Assembly: GCA_904396155.1 (NCBI GenBank)
Contig: CAJFOI010000048.1
Location: forward strand, 30,396 to 94,395
Direction of reading: 5' to 3'
DNA length: 64,000 nucleotides
Origin: Candidatus Avispirillum faecium
GTDB lineage: Bacteria > Bacillota > Clostridia > Oscillospirales > CAG-272
In this document: piece after piece, positions 37,801 to 47,952 of the stretch
Position numbering within the stretch: position 1 is the first letter of the stretch
Layout of the letters: the number at the start of each line of letters is the position of its first letter
Notes under the pieces: model-generated
Databases searched by the model: none
Told to the model about the DNA's origin: nothing
Seen by the model: only the letters and a program-made list of their open reading frames with translations
Position numbers and translations under genes: made by a program

Positions 37801-40458
37801 GCCGATGCGGGTGAAGTAAACGACGGTGTGCGGGTAGGCCAGTACGCCGGATGGGTCCTCAACTCCATGACCCAGTTCGCCACGGAAGGTGCAGTGGACG
37901 AAACACTGACCTTCTTAAGCAGCACACTCAAGGTACAAAATGAAGACGGCAGCCTTGCTTCCCCAATGGAGGGAGACATTACCTGGCTCAACAAATACAG
38001 CAACGAGAACAACCGCTATATCTGTCTGGCACAGGACGTTGGCCGCTATGTCACCGATGGACGTAATCTTTATCAGCTCACCGACGAGGGTACTCCGCAG
38101 CTTCACATCCGGCAGAACAGCGGCGTCACCGCCCAGGTCATCCTGCTGGATGGGTCGTATACCTCTTACAGCGGCACGGTGACAGTGAACAAAAGCAGCG
38201 AGGACGGTAATACATATCCTTTACAAGGGATCGCCACGGAAGGCACACTGGGCTTTTTTCTGCGGAAGGCTGGCGAACCCGAAGGGAAACAGACATTGGA
38301 CAGCGTGGTTATCAACGGCGTAACACTTACAGAAAATGTGGACTATCATGTCTATACCCCTCACGTTGAAGACCTGTCGGATTACGAGGATCTTTCCGAC
38401 CTGTTTTCCATTGAAACGTTGGTACAGGTATATGATCAAAGCGTGGGCGATCTGGAAGTCAGCAAGGCAACGGAAGACGTCGTTCCCGGTTCGGACGCGG
38501 ATGAAGAACTCTTTTTCTACCGGGTCTACGGCGTATGTGAGCACGCAACCCGCATTGTGCTGGCCGAGACCGACGAAAACGGAGCTGTCCTTGTGAACGA
38601 AGACGGCACACCGGTGCTAAATACGGAGTTTACCGGCACGCTGAATATACGCCTGCGGGAGAGTACAGGGGGAGAAATTCCTCAAATGACGGCCACCAAT
38701 GTAGCAGTGGATTTCCAAAACGGCGTCGGGCTGGTCTATCTGGAGCCGACCTACGCCGTAGAGCATGTCTACATCCCGGAAAACGAAAGCCATCCGGCTC
38801 ATGGCCTTGTAGGATTAGTAGAAACCCGTATCACTTTGGACGATCCCATCCGTGGTACAGCACAGGAAACCGCCCACCATATTGCCTTTGATATCGAGCT
38901 CCATCATGATATTACGTTTGATGAAGGCGTCGGTATTCTGTACCATGACCCGGCCTTTGTCATTGAAACAGTGAAGATCGACGGTATGACCTACTATGCC
39001 AACCCTGCAGAAGGACAAAAAGGGTTAGAAGCTACCAGCCGATTTAATTCTGCCAATATCGAACAGGTACAAAACCTTTCTGCAAATGCTGCGGTTTCCG
39101 TTACCTTTACCGAGACAGAAAACGGTTCCCTCAGCAGCCCGGACAGGGTAGTGACACAGGATGAGAACCGGAATGTTACGATCGTATCGGATGGCAGCGG
39201 CGGGTACAAACTAAAATACAATCTGCAATCCGAGACAAACGAGCAAGCGGTCGTAGGGCAGTTTGCCCTGTATGCAGGGCAGGAAATACATATTGGGGAT
39301 CTCTCTGGCGGTACGGTTTACTATATCTGTGAATATGCTGCCGGAAGCGGGAACGACGAAGGACGAACCGAACTTCAAAACGAATGGACAACAAAAATCG
39401 ACATTGTTCCCCAAGGTGTTAACGAAGGAACCGAACCAATAGACGACCGCTATGAAACGACAATGCCAGAATACCGGGCGGCGCGGGGTATTATCCGCCC
39501 CAACGCTACCCAAAAGGTGGAATTCACCAATATAGGCCGGGTGGGACAACTTTCCATTTCCAAAACAGTGACGGGAGCACAGGCAACAGAAAGCGATAGA
39601 CAGACAGATTTTTCCTTCACGGTAACTTTGAGAGACAAAGACGGTATGCTGCTGAAAGGCACATATCCCTATACGGGAAGCGCAATAAACGGCGTAGAAA
39701 TTCCTGCGGATGGTACCCTAACGCTCAATAACGGAACAGCGACTTTCACGCTTCGCCACGGCCAGTGCATTACCATATTGGACATTCCCCAAAATGCCAC
39801 CTATGAGGTATCTGAATCTCCAAACTCCAGTTATACCGTCACAGTTCCGGGAGACGCAGACAATGACACAAATCCGGACGGTATCGTCTTGGAAAATGAA
39901 ACGGTGCATGTTGATTTTACCAATATCAAGCGGAGCACATTTGCCTTTACCAAAGTAGCAGCGGAGGATACCGACATGCCGTTGGAGAAAGCCCGCTTCA
40001 CACTCTACTGGCTACAATGCACAGATCCGAAGCACCATGACCACACAGACGATTTGGTGAACGGCAGCACAGACTGCTGGATCCGTTTCAGCTCGGGAAT
40101 CAGTGACCGCCAGGGGAAGGTTTCGTTTTCCCGGTTATACGAAAATTCTCAGTACCGGCTGGTAGAAACCAAAGCTCCGAACGGGTATGTGCTTCCTGCC
40201 GGGCAATGGCGGATCACAACAGACGCAAACGGCCAGATCACCATTGAGGAAGTCTCAAACGGAACCCACAAGCCTCCGGCATTTAAGACAGATGACAACG
40301 GCAATTTACTTTTGCCAAACATGCGGTCGATAGACCTCCCCTCATTTGGCGGATCTGGAACAAATCCGTTTTTGATCGCAGGCACGCTGCTGATGCTGGC
40401 ATCAGCCGGAATGATTCTCGGTAGAAAGTTGTATAAAAAACATACAGCTTCTAAATAA
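34882..40458 (+). CDS. Very large SpaA/Cna-B-domain surface adhesin or pilus tip protein, sortase substrate
   Basis: Signal peptide ([20 protein letters not shown]), fibro-slime/PA14-like [22 protein letters not shown], repeated Cna-B-like [11 protein letters not shown] / [11 protein letters not shown] / [11 protein letters not shown] modules, C-terminal LPSFGGSGT + TM + KLYKKH. The track start at 34753 reads through the inverted repeat and is rejected. Confidence 0.88.
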   Translation: [1858 protein letters not shown]

Positions 40459-40477
40459 AAGAAAAAAGGAGAAAGAC

Positions 40478-42073
40478 ATGATGCAAACACACAAAACCCT
40501 ATCCAAGGTATTGGTGGTCTGTTTGACACTGGTGATGATGGTCAGTATGTTTGTCGCCAATACTTCTGCCATCGACGATACCGACAAAGGTACAATTACC
40601 GTAAGCGGCGTAGAAGACGATGTCACCGTCAGTGCCTACCGGCTCATGGATGTGACATACGATTACACGGCCGATCAGCCGGTACAGCCAGTCTATACCT
40701 GGACAAACGCAGTAGCCGGCTGGGTGCGGGAAAACAATCCCACCTATATCGGGGCAGAAAACGACAACAGCGTACAGCCTGCCTTCAGCACGGCACAAAC
40801 AGATGCAATAGCAGCGTTTTATGACGCACTGGCTGCAGCCATCAAAAGCGGAGAGTTGACCGTCCACTCTGTAGACCGTACCGGCAGCGGAGACATAGAA
40901 AATCTCCCTATGGGAAACTACCTCATCCTCATTGAAAACGGGATGCGGGTTTACCGTCCCTCCGCAGTAAATCTGATTCCGGAATGGAACGCGGAAAGCG
41001 AGGTATGGGAAATAACGTCGCCCGCTCAGGTAGAGGTCAAATCCAGTGAGCTGACGATCGAAAAAACGGTCCGGGCACCTGGAACAGAAACCGGCAAGGA
41101 ATCGGACAACGCCAATATCGGAGACACAATAACCTATGATATTCTCGTCGATGTACCCCAGTTTCCGACAAATGCACTGGTAAAAAACTATGCTGTCAGC
41201 GACATTCTTCCCGCCGGACTTACCAGAACGGAGGATCCCATTTTGGTATACGGCGTAAAATCCGGTGAACCGGAAAGTCCGCTGATACAGAATACGCACT
41301 ACACACAGGGAACCACACGTCCCAGCAGCGGCAGTATCTCCACATTTACCCTTACCTTTGATTATACACAGATCCAGACCTATGAAAAAATTCACATCCA
41401 GTACACCGCCACGTTAAACGGCAGTGCCGAACTTGGGGAAACGGGCAATGTCAACACCGCATATTTGGATTACAGCAACAACCCTTACACCGAGGAAAGC
41501 TGGAAATCCCAGGACGACAGTGCCACCATTTATACCTACGGTCTGAACATTGACAAGGTAGACGGCGACGACAACGCGGTCTTCCTCGCAGGCGCTGAAT
41601 TCTCACTTTATACCTCACAGGAGAACGCGGAAGGAAAAAATTCCCCTGTCTTATTCATCCGGGAATCCGAAGGGGTATATCGAAAAGCATTGGAAAATGA
41701 AGAAGGGACGGCCGCACTTACAGTGGGTTCCGGTGAAAATGGAAGTACAAAGGGAAACCTGGTACTCAAGGGGCTGGACGAAACAACCTGGTATCTGGTG
41801 GAAAACCGGGCGCCGGACGGATACAACCTGCTGAATGCTCCGGTATCCATTACAATTACGGACACCAAAGAAAACACACTGGACGGAAAAGTGACCGATG
41901 CCGACATTGTCACCGGCCTTGTACCGCTGACTGTGGAAAATGACAACGGATTCCAGTTGCCCGTCACCGGAGGCATGGGTACCGTTTTGTTTACCGCCGC
42001 AGGTGTGGTATTGATGGGAGCGGGCGCCGTGCTGTTCTTCATCCTTCGCAAAAAGAAAAAAGCAGAGCGCTGA
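40478..42073 (+). CDS. LPXTG-anchored SpaH/EbpB-type major pilin
   Basis: Signal peptide, isopeptide-forming pilin domains (ELTIEKTV, LAGAEFSLYTS), C-terminal LPVTGGMGTVLFTAAGVVLMGAGAVLFFILRKKKKAER. Confidence 0.92.
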   Translation: MMQTHKTLSKVLVVCLTLVMMVSMFVANTSAIDDTDKGTITVSGVEDDVTVSAYRLMDVTYDYTADQPVQPVYTWTNAVAGWVRENNPTYIGAENDNSVQPAFSTAQTDAIAAFYDALAAAIKSGELTVHSVDRTGSGDIENLPMGNYLILIENGMRVYRPSAVNLIPEWNAESEVWEITSPAQVEVKSSELTIEKTVRAPGTETGKESDNANIGDTITYDILVDVPQFPTNALVKNYAVSDILPAGLTRTEDPILVYGVKSGEPESPLIQNTHYTQGTTRPSSGSISTFTLTFDYTQIQTYEKIHIQYTATLNGSAELGETGNVNTAYLDYSNNPYTEESWKSQDDSATIYTYGLNIDKVDGDDNAVFLAGAEFSLYTSQENAEGKNSPVLFIRESEGVYRKALENEEGTAALTVGSGENGSTKGNLVLKGLDETTWYLVENRAPDGYNLLNAPVSITITDTKENTLDGKVTDADIVTGLVPLTVENDNGFQLPVTGGMGTVLFTAAGVVLMGAGAVLFFILRKKKKAER

Positions 42074-42153
42074 ACGAGTAAAACACCGGCGCATTTGGGC
42101 GGGACAACACTGTCCCGCCTCTCCATTTTTCAAATTCACAGGAGAATCATCCC

Positions 42154-43050
42154 ATGAGGCAAAAAAACACAGCCGGCAAAAACAGAGGAAATCCAGCCGT
42201 CACTGTTTTTGCCATTCTGCTTTTTTTGGCCGGCGCTGCGGTGTTTCTGTACCCCACGGTGAGCAACTGGCTGGCGGAGATCCACCAGTCCGGCGTAATA
42301 CAAGCATATGAGACACAGCTGGCCGCCGCAGATGCAGATTTTTATGGGGTGCAGTGGCAGCGTGCACGGGAATACAACGAAAGCCTCGTCGGGAATCCGG
42401 TTCGGGACCCTTTCATCCCCGGCACCGGCTATGCCCTTCCGGAAAACTATCTGGACTGTTTGAATATAAACGGCATCATGGGGTACATTGAAATTCCAAA
42501 AATATCCGTGCGGCTACCCATTTACCATGGAACCAGTGAAGCAGTTCTGGAAAAAGGAGTAGGTCACGTGGAATCCACCGCACTTCCCATTGGAGGCGAT
42601 TTTACCCATGCGGTACTTACCGGCCACCGCGGCCTTCCCAGCGCCGCTTTGTTTACCGATCTGGATCAGCTGAAAATCGGAGATCAGTTTTATATTCACG
42701 TATTGGACCAAATCCTGGCTTATACGGTGGATGAGATCCACACCGTGCTGCCGGATGACACAGAAAAGCTAAAAGCTGTAGAGGGACAGGATCTCATAAC
42801 TCTGATCACCTGCACGCCTTACGGCGTCAACACCCACCGGCTCCTGGTGCGGGGGACGCGCATTCCATATATACCAAAGGAGGCAGATGCATACCGGCAA
42901 ACAGCAGGACTTGTCTCCGTGCTGGGATGGGATGTACAGCTGCAATCTCTCGGCACGGCATCCGGTGGGCTTCTCCTGACGATCATCTTTGTCACCGTCC
43001 TGCTGGTTCGCAGAAGACGCAAAAGAAAGGAGGGACGGCGTGGAACGTAA
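42154..43050 (+). CDS. Class C (pilin-polymerising) sortase
   Basis: ISVRLPIYHGTSEAVLEKGVGHVESTALPIGG, AVLTGHRGLPSAALFTDLDQLKIGD, LITLITCTPYGVNTHRLLVRG. Confidence 0.93.
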   Translation: MRQKNTAGKNRGNPAVTVFAILLFLAGAAVFLYPTVSNWLAEIHQSGVIQAYETQLAAADADFYGVQWQRAREYNESLVGNPVRDPFIPGTGYALPENYLDCLNINGIMGYIEIPKISVRLPIYHGTSEAVLEKGVGHVESTALPIGGDFTHAVLTGHRGLPSAALFTDLDQLKIGDQFYIHVLDQILAYTVDEIHTVLPDDTEKLKAVEGQDLITLITCTPYGVNTHRLLVRGTRIPYIPKEADAYRQTAGLVSVLGWDVQLQSLGTASGGLLLTIIFVTVLLVRRRRKRKEGRRGT

Positions 43051-43780
43051 CGCAAAAAGGAAAAGCCGTTGCCGGCGGCTGACGATCGTCGCTGTCGTAC
43101 TGTCTCTTGCCGGCCTGACCATACTGCTTTTTCCCGCATGCACCGATTTTCTTTACAGGGAAGGCGTGCGGCAACAAAAAGCAAGCTTTATACGGCAAAC
43201 AGAAGAAACTTCGAAAAACACACCGAAAGAATTCGGCACTTCCCTCCCCTTTGAGGAATTGTATCAGGAACTGAAACGCCGCAACGAAACATTGTTTTTA
43301 GAAAAGCAAAAGGAATTGAAGGATCCGTTTTCCTACCAGCAGCCGGATATCGACCTGTCCGAATATGGGCTAAAGGGAGGCATCATCGGGTTTGTCTCCA
43401 TTCCCAAAATGAACGTGGAACTGCCGATTTTGCTGGGTGCCAACATGGAAAACATGCGAGCGGGCGCCGTGCATCTGACGGAAACCTCTTACCCTATCGG
43501 CGGGGAAAATACCAACTGCGTACTGGCGGCTCACCGGGGTGCCAGTCATACAGCTATGTTCCGGGATATTGAAAAACTGGAAATCGGCGACGAAATTTAC
43601 ATTGAAAACTTTCGGCAAACCCTGACCTATCGTGTAGCCCAGCTTCGGATTATTTCTCCCACCGATGTGCAGGATTTGCTGATCCAAGAAGGACGTGATC
43701 TGGTGACGCTAATCACCTGTCATCCTTACCGGCACAATTCCCAGCGGTATGTAGTTTACTGCCAGCGGGTATATCCATAA
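43040..43780 (+). CDS. Second class C sortase (GTG start overlapping the first)
   Basis: MNVELPILLGANMENMRAGAVHLTETSYPIGG, VLAAHRGASHTAMFRDIEKLEIGD, LVTLITCHPYRHNSQRYVVYCQRV. Confidence 0.9.
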   Translation: MERNAKRKSRCRRLTIVAVVLSLAGLTILLFPACTDFLYREGVRQQKASFIRQTEETSKNTPKEFGTSLPFEELYQELKRRNETLFLEKQKELKDPFSYQQPDIDLSEYGLKGGIIGFVSIPKMNVELPILLGANMENMRAGAVHLTETSYPIGGENTNCVLAAHRGASHTAMFRDIEKLEIGDEIYIENFRQTLTYRVAQLRIISPTDVQDLLIQEGRDLVTLITCHPYRHNSQRYVVYCQRVYP

Positions 43781-43925
43781 AAACAATATGGTGAACAAGA
43801 AAGAACCATTTTGAAAAACGCCTGATTTTTCAAAATTATCTTGATGCTGTACAGAGTTTCTGGCATAATATATATAAGGGAAAGGACCAGCAAAACATTT
43901 GATAGGAAGAAATGGGGAGAGCATT

Positions 43926-44438
43926 ATGCGGCTAATCGTAAGCGACAGGCCTCTAAATCTGGACGTATGCAAGCTTGCGCATACAGAATGCATCGACCTG
44001 TCCAAATTAAAGATCGCAAATTGCATCGGATGCTTTGGCTGCTGGGTAAAAACTCCCGGAAGGTGTGTCATCCGGGATGACGCTGTTCAGGTTTACCCGC
44101 GTATTGCTGAAAGCAATCAAGTGATGTATATAAGCAAAGTCAAATACGGAAGCTATGACTCCCCCATGAAAACAATGCTTGAGCGTTCCCTTCCCATCCA
44201 GCAGGCATTTATCCGCCTGGTTGACGGAGAAACGCATCATATTCAGCGAAATGTAACTTCCAAACAAGCTGTAATCATCGGATACGGAGATATATCCGAC
44301 GAGGAAAAGGCCGTTTTTTGCCAGCTCATTGCGCGCAACGCCAAAAATATGCAGTTTGAAAACTACCGTGTGATTTTTACCACAGAAGACGCTTTGGAAG
44401 AAGCGGTCCAAAACGAGGTGCTGGCATGGGGAAAGTAA
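43926..44438 (+). CDS. Flavodoxin-family/NADPH-dependent FMN reductase-like protein
   Basis: IANCIGCFGCWVKTPGRCVIRDDAVQVYPRIAESNQVMYISKVKYGSYDSPMKTMLERSLP. Confidence 0.75.
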   Translation: MRLIVSDRPLNLDVCKLAHTECIDLSKLKIANCIGCFGCWVKTPGRCVIRDDAVQVYPRIAESNQVMYISKVKYGSYDSPMKTMLERSLPIQQAFIRLVDGETHHIQRNVTSKQAVIIGYGDISDEEKAVFCQLIARNAKNMQFENYRVIFTTEDALEEAVQNEVLAWGK

Positions 44439-45034
44439 TGATAATCAATGCAAGTCCCAGAGAGGCAAAATCAAATTCCAAAAAATATGCCGCCCTGTTT
44501 GCAAAACACTGCCAATGGGATACAGAATACTATCCTGTATCCAAATCAAATCACGCAGAACTATGCCGTAAAATGGAGCAGTTTTCAGATGTTTTATTTG
44601 TTTTTCCTCTCTATGTCGACAGCATCCCCTCTCCCCTTTTACGCTTTCTAAAAACATTGGAGGAAAATGCACCTTCCCACAAACCTGTCATATCTGTTCT
44701 TATAAACTGCGGCTTTATCGAGCCGGAACAAAACGATGTCGCTGTAAAAACCGTGCGGCTATTTTGCAGAAAAAATGGGGTTCCCTTCGGCTCTGTCTTG
44801 AAAATTGGAAGCGGGGAGGCAATTCTCACAACACCTCTGCGGATTTTTATAAGCGCAAAAATCAAGAGATTTGCTGCCTCCATAACCACTGCAAAGTACA
44901 AAACCATGCAAAGCACCATGCCCATATCCAAAAAAATGTTTCTGAAAGCATCCTCTGTTTACTGGGAAAACTACGGTAAGAAAAACGGCATTACAAAAGA
45001 GCAGATGATGACAATGCAAATTGAAGGAAAATGA
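44426..45034 (+). CDS. Flavodoxin-like NAD(P)H-dependent oxidoreductase
   Basis: VMIINASPREAKSNSKKYAALFAKH, DVLFVFPLYVDSIPSPLLRFLKTLEEN; overlaps the preceding flavoprotein gene. Confidence 0.75.
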   Translation: MGKVMIINASPREAKSNSKKYAALFAKHCQWDTEYYPVSKSNHAELCRKMEQFSDVLFVFPLYVDSIPSPLLRFLKTLEENAPSHKPVISVLINCGFIEPEQNDVAVKTVRLFCRKNGVPFGSVLKIGSGEAILTTPLRIFISAKIKRFAASITTAKYKTMQSTMPISKKMFLKASSVYWENYGKKNGITKEQMMTMQIEGK

Positions 45035-45082
45035 GTGCAGACCCAAGGGGCCCCGCCTGCAAGCATTGCTGTATAAACAGTC

Positions 45083-45117
45083 AAAAAGATCCCGGCATGT
45101 TCTGCCGGGATCTTTTT
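45083..45117. terminator. Bidirectional terminator
   Basis: AAAAAGATCCCGGCA-tgttc-TGCCGGGATCTTTTT. Confidence 0.8.
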
Positions 45118-45139
45118 ACGATAAAAATGAAAATGGAAC

Positions 45140-46138
45140 TTATTTGCAAGCCTCTTCTACTGCAACGGCTACCGCAACAGTAGCTCCAACCATCGGGTTG
45201 TTGCCCATACCGATGAGACCCATCATCTCCACATGCGCCGGAACGGAGGAAGACCCTGCAAACTGTGCGTCAGAGTGCATACGGCCCATGGTATCCGTCA
45301 TACCATAGCTCGCAGGACCCGCGGCCATGTTGTCCGGATGGAGGGTTCTGCCGGTGCCGCCGCCGGAAGCAACGGAGAAATAGCGCTGACCGTTCTCCAC
45401 GCACCATTTCTTATAGGTGCCCGCCACAGGATGCTGGAAACGGGTGGGATTGGTGGAGTTTCCGGTGATGGATACGCCTACCTTCTCCAGCTTCATAATC
45501 GCAACGCCCTCCGGCACATTGTCCGCGCCATAGCACTTTACGTCAGCACGCGGTCCGTCCGAATAGGGGGTCTCACTGACCACTTTCACCTGCTCCGTAT
45601 AAGGATCAAACTCCGTCTTGACATAGGTAAATCCGTTGATCCGGGAAATAATGAAAGCAGCGTCCTTGCCCAATCCGTTCAGGATCACGCGCAGAGGCTT
45701 TTTGCGTACCTTATTTGCATTCAGCGCAATTTTGATCGCACCCTCTGCAGCGGCAAAGGACTCGTGTCCTGCCAGAAAGCAGAAACAGTCCGTCTCTTCG
45801 GAAAGAAGCATGGCACCCAGATTTCCGTGGCCCAGACCTACCTTGCGGTTTTCCGCAACACTGCCGGGAATACAGAAAGCCTGCAAACCAATGCCGATCG
45901 CGGCAGCGGCGTCAGACGCTTTTGTACAACCCTTTTTCAGTGCGATCGCAGCACCTACGGTGTAAGCCCACACCGCGTTTTCAAAGCAAATCGGCTGCGT
46001 TTCCCGCACGATTTTGTCGCAGTCGATTCCCTTTGCCAGCGTAATATCCTTGCATTCCTCAACGGAAGAAATCCCATACTCGGCCAGCACAGAGGAAATT
46101 TTGTCGATTCTTCTCTCGTAGCTTTCAAACAATGCCAT
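45140..46138 (-). CDS. GGGtGRT protein (function not established)
   Basis: Signature VASGGGTGRTLHPDNMAAGPASYGMTDTMGRMHSDAQFAGSSSVPAHVEMMGLIGMGNNPMVGATVAVAVAVEEA. Confidence 0.88.
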   Translation of the reverse strand: MALFESYERRIDKISSVLAEYGISSVEECKDITLAKGIDCDKIVRETQPICFENAVWAYTVGAAIALKKGCTKASDAAAAIGIGLQAFCIPGSVAENRKVGLGHGNLGAMLLSEETDCFCFLAGHESFAAAEGAIKIALNANKVRKKPLRVILNGLGKDAAFIISRINGFTYVKTEFDPYTEQVKVVSETPYSDGPRADVKCYGADNVPEGVAIMKLEKVGVSITGNSTNPTRFQHPVAGTYKKWCVENGQRYFSVASGGGTGRTLHPDNMAAGPASYGMTDTMGRMHSDAQFAGSSSVPAHVEMMGLIGMGNNPMVGATVAVAVAVEEACK

Positions 46139-46151
46139 TTACTTTTCCTCC

Positions 46152-46850
46152 TTACTGCTTACGGGGGTCAATGTATTTGACCGCGTCTGCAAATCTGCCG
46201 TATGTACCGATAGACTTTTCATAAGCCTCTGCAGGGCCGTCGCCCTTTTTGATAAAGTCTGTCATTTTACCCAGGGAAACAAATTCGTAACCGATCACCT
46301 GGTCGTCCTTGTCCAATGCCATGCGGGTTACATAACCCTCTGCCATTTCCAAGTAACGGACACCCTTCGCCTTGGTGCCGTACATGGTACCCACCTGAGA
46401 GCGGGCGCCTTTCCCCAGATCTTCCATTCCGGCACCCACAGGAAGGCCGTTTTCAGAAAATGCAGACTGGGTGCGGCCGTATGCGATCTGCAAAAACAGC
46501 TCCCGCATTGCGGTGTTGATGGCGTCGCATACCAGATCCGTATTCAGTGCCTCCAGCAGCGTTTTGCCGGGAAGGATCTCCGCAGCCATTGCGGCGGAGT
46601 GCGTCATGCCGGAACAGCCGATGGTCTCCACCAGCGCCTCCTCGATCACGCCGTCCTTCACATTCAGCGTCAGCTTACAGGCCCCCTGCTGGGGTGCACA
46701 CCAGCCCACACCATGGGTGAGACCGGAGATGTCTGTAATTTGTTTTGCTTTTACCCATTTCCCCTCTTCCGGCAGGGGAGAAGGACCGTGATTGGGCCCC
46801 TGGGCAACGCAGCACATGTTTGAAACTTCTTCAGAATATGCGATGCTCAT
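46152..46850 (-). CDS. NifU-like iron-sulfur cluster assembly scaffold protein
   Basis: HGVGWCAPQQGACKLTLNVKDGVIEEALVETIGCSGMTHSAAMAAEILPGKTLLEALNTDLVCDAINTAMRELF. Confidence 0.85.
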   Translation of the reverse strand: MSIAYSEEVSNMCCVAQGPNHGPSPLPEEGKWVKAKQITDISGLTHGVGWCAPQQGACKLTLNVKDGVIEEALVETIGCSGMTHSAAMAAEILPGKTLLEALNTDLVCDAINTAMRELFLQIAYGRTQSAFSENGLPVGAGMEDLGKGARSQVGTMYGTKAKGVRYLEMAEGYVTRMALDKDDQVIGYEFVSLGKMTDFIKKGDGPAEAYEKSIGTYGRFADAVKYIDPRKQ

Positions 46851-46971
46851 AAGATATATCTCCTTTGATTTATTTTTCAGCAAGTATCATTATAAAGCTT
46901 TTTTTGCCGTTTTTCAAGAAAAGAATCGAAAATTTTTCCCCCGGCCTGCCGGGTTTTCTTGTGCATCCTGA

Positions 46972-47952
46972 TCAGGAAAGCAAAATGTCCCGCACCTCGT
47001 CCAGAGTCGCAGCACGGTGCAATGCTTCCCGCATCCGGGCCGATCCCCGCAGCCCGCGGATAAAGTGGGCAGCTCTCCCCCGGGATTCCCGCACACCGCG
47101 CTCCTCACCCTTTTCCATTACGATGTCGGAAACCAGCTCTATCGCAGTGCGGCGGATTTCTTCTTCTCCGGGAGGTGTATACGGCAGCCCCGAAAGCGCC
47201 GCCCGAACGGAAGGAAAAATCCAGGGGTTGCCCAGCGCTTCTCTGCCGATCATAATCCCGTCGCAGCCGGTCTCCTCCAGCATCCGAACAGCATCCGCCC
47301 CGCTGCGCACATCTCCGTTTCCAATGACCGGCACGCTGTCCGGAAGCACTCGGCGCACCGCGCAAATGATCTCGTTATCCGAAGCGGGCGCGTACATTTG
47401 ATTTCTGGTACGTCCATGCACGGCAACCTGTGCCGCGCCGTTTTCCACACAGACCGACGCCACCTCTGCTGCATTCACATGTTCCCTGTCCCAGCCGGCC
47501 CGAATCTTCACCGTGACGGGAATATGATACGATTGTACCGCGCGGCAGACTGCGGCGACGATCTGTCCGCACAGGGCCGGGTCCCGCATCAAGGCACTTC
47601 CGTCGCCACTGCCCACGATTTTGCGCACCGGGCATCCCATATTAATATCCATAGCATAGGGCGGGTGAGCATAGAAGCAATCGGCATATTCTCCGGAGGC
47701 GAGCATGGCGGCCGCTTCTCCCATCACCCCTGGATCGTGACCAAAGATCTGAATGGCGCAGCGGTCGTCTCCCTTTGGGATCCTGGCCAGCCATGCCGTT
47801 TTCCGATCCCTGTACACCATCGCCTGGGCGGAGATCATCTCCGTCACCGTTCGATCCGCACCCAGTCTGCGGCAGAGCAGGCGGAACGGGGCGTCTGTAA
47901 ATCCGGCCATCGGCGCCAGCACCAAAGGCACACCACGTTCCATATTACTCAT
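46972..47952 (-). CDS. dusB: tRNA dihydrouridine synthase
   Basis: [108 protein letters not shown]. Confidence 0.93.
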   Translation of the reverse strand: MSNMERGVPLVLAPMAGFTDAPFRLLCRRLGADRTVTEMISAQAMVYRDRKTAWLARIPKGDDRCAIQIFGHDPGVMGEAAAMLASGEYADCFYAHPPYAMDINMGCPVRKIVGSGDGSALMRDPALCGQIVAAVCRAVQSYHIPVTVKIRAGWDREHVNAAEVASVCVENGAAQVAVHGRTRNQMYAPASDNEIICAVRRVLPDSVPVIGNGDVRSGADAVRMLEETGCDGIMIGREALGNPWIFPSVRAALSGLPYTPPGEEEIRRTAIELVSDIVMEKGEERGVRESRGRAAHFIRGLRGSARMREALHRAATLDEVRDILLS

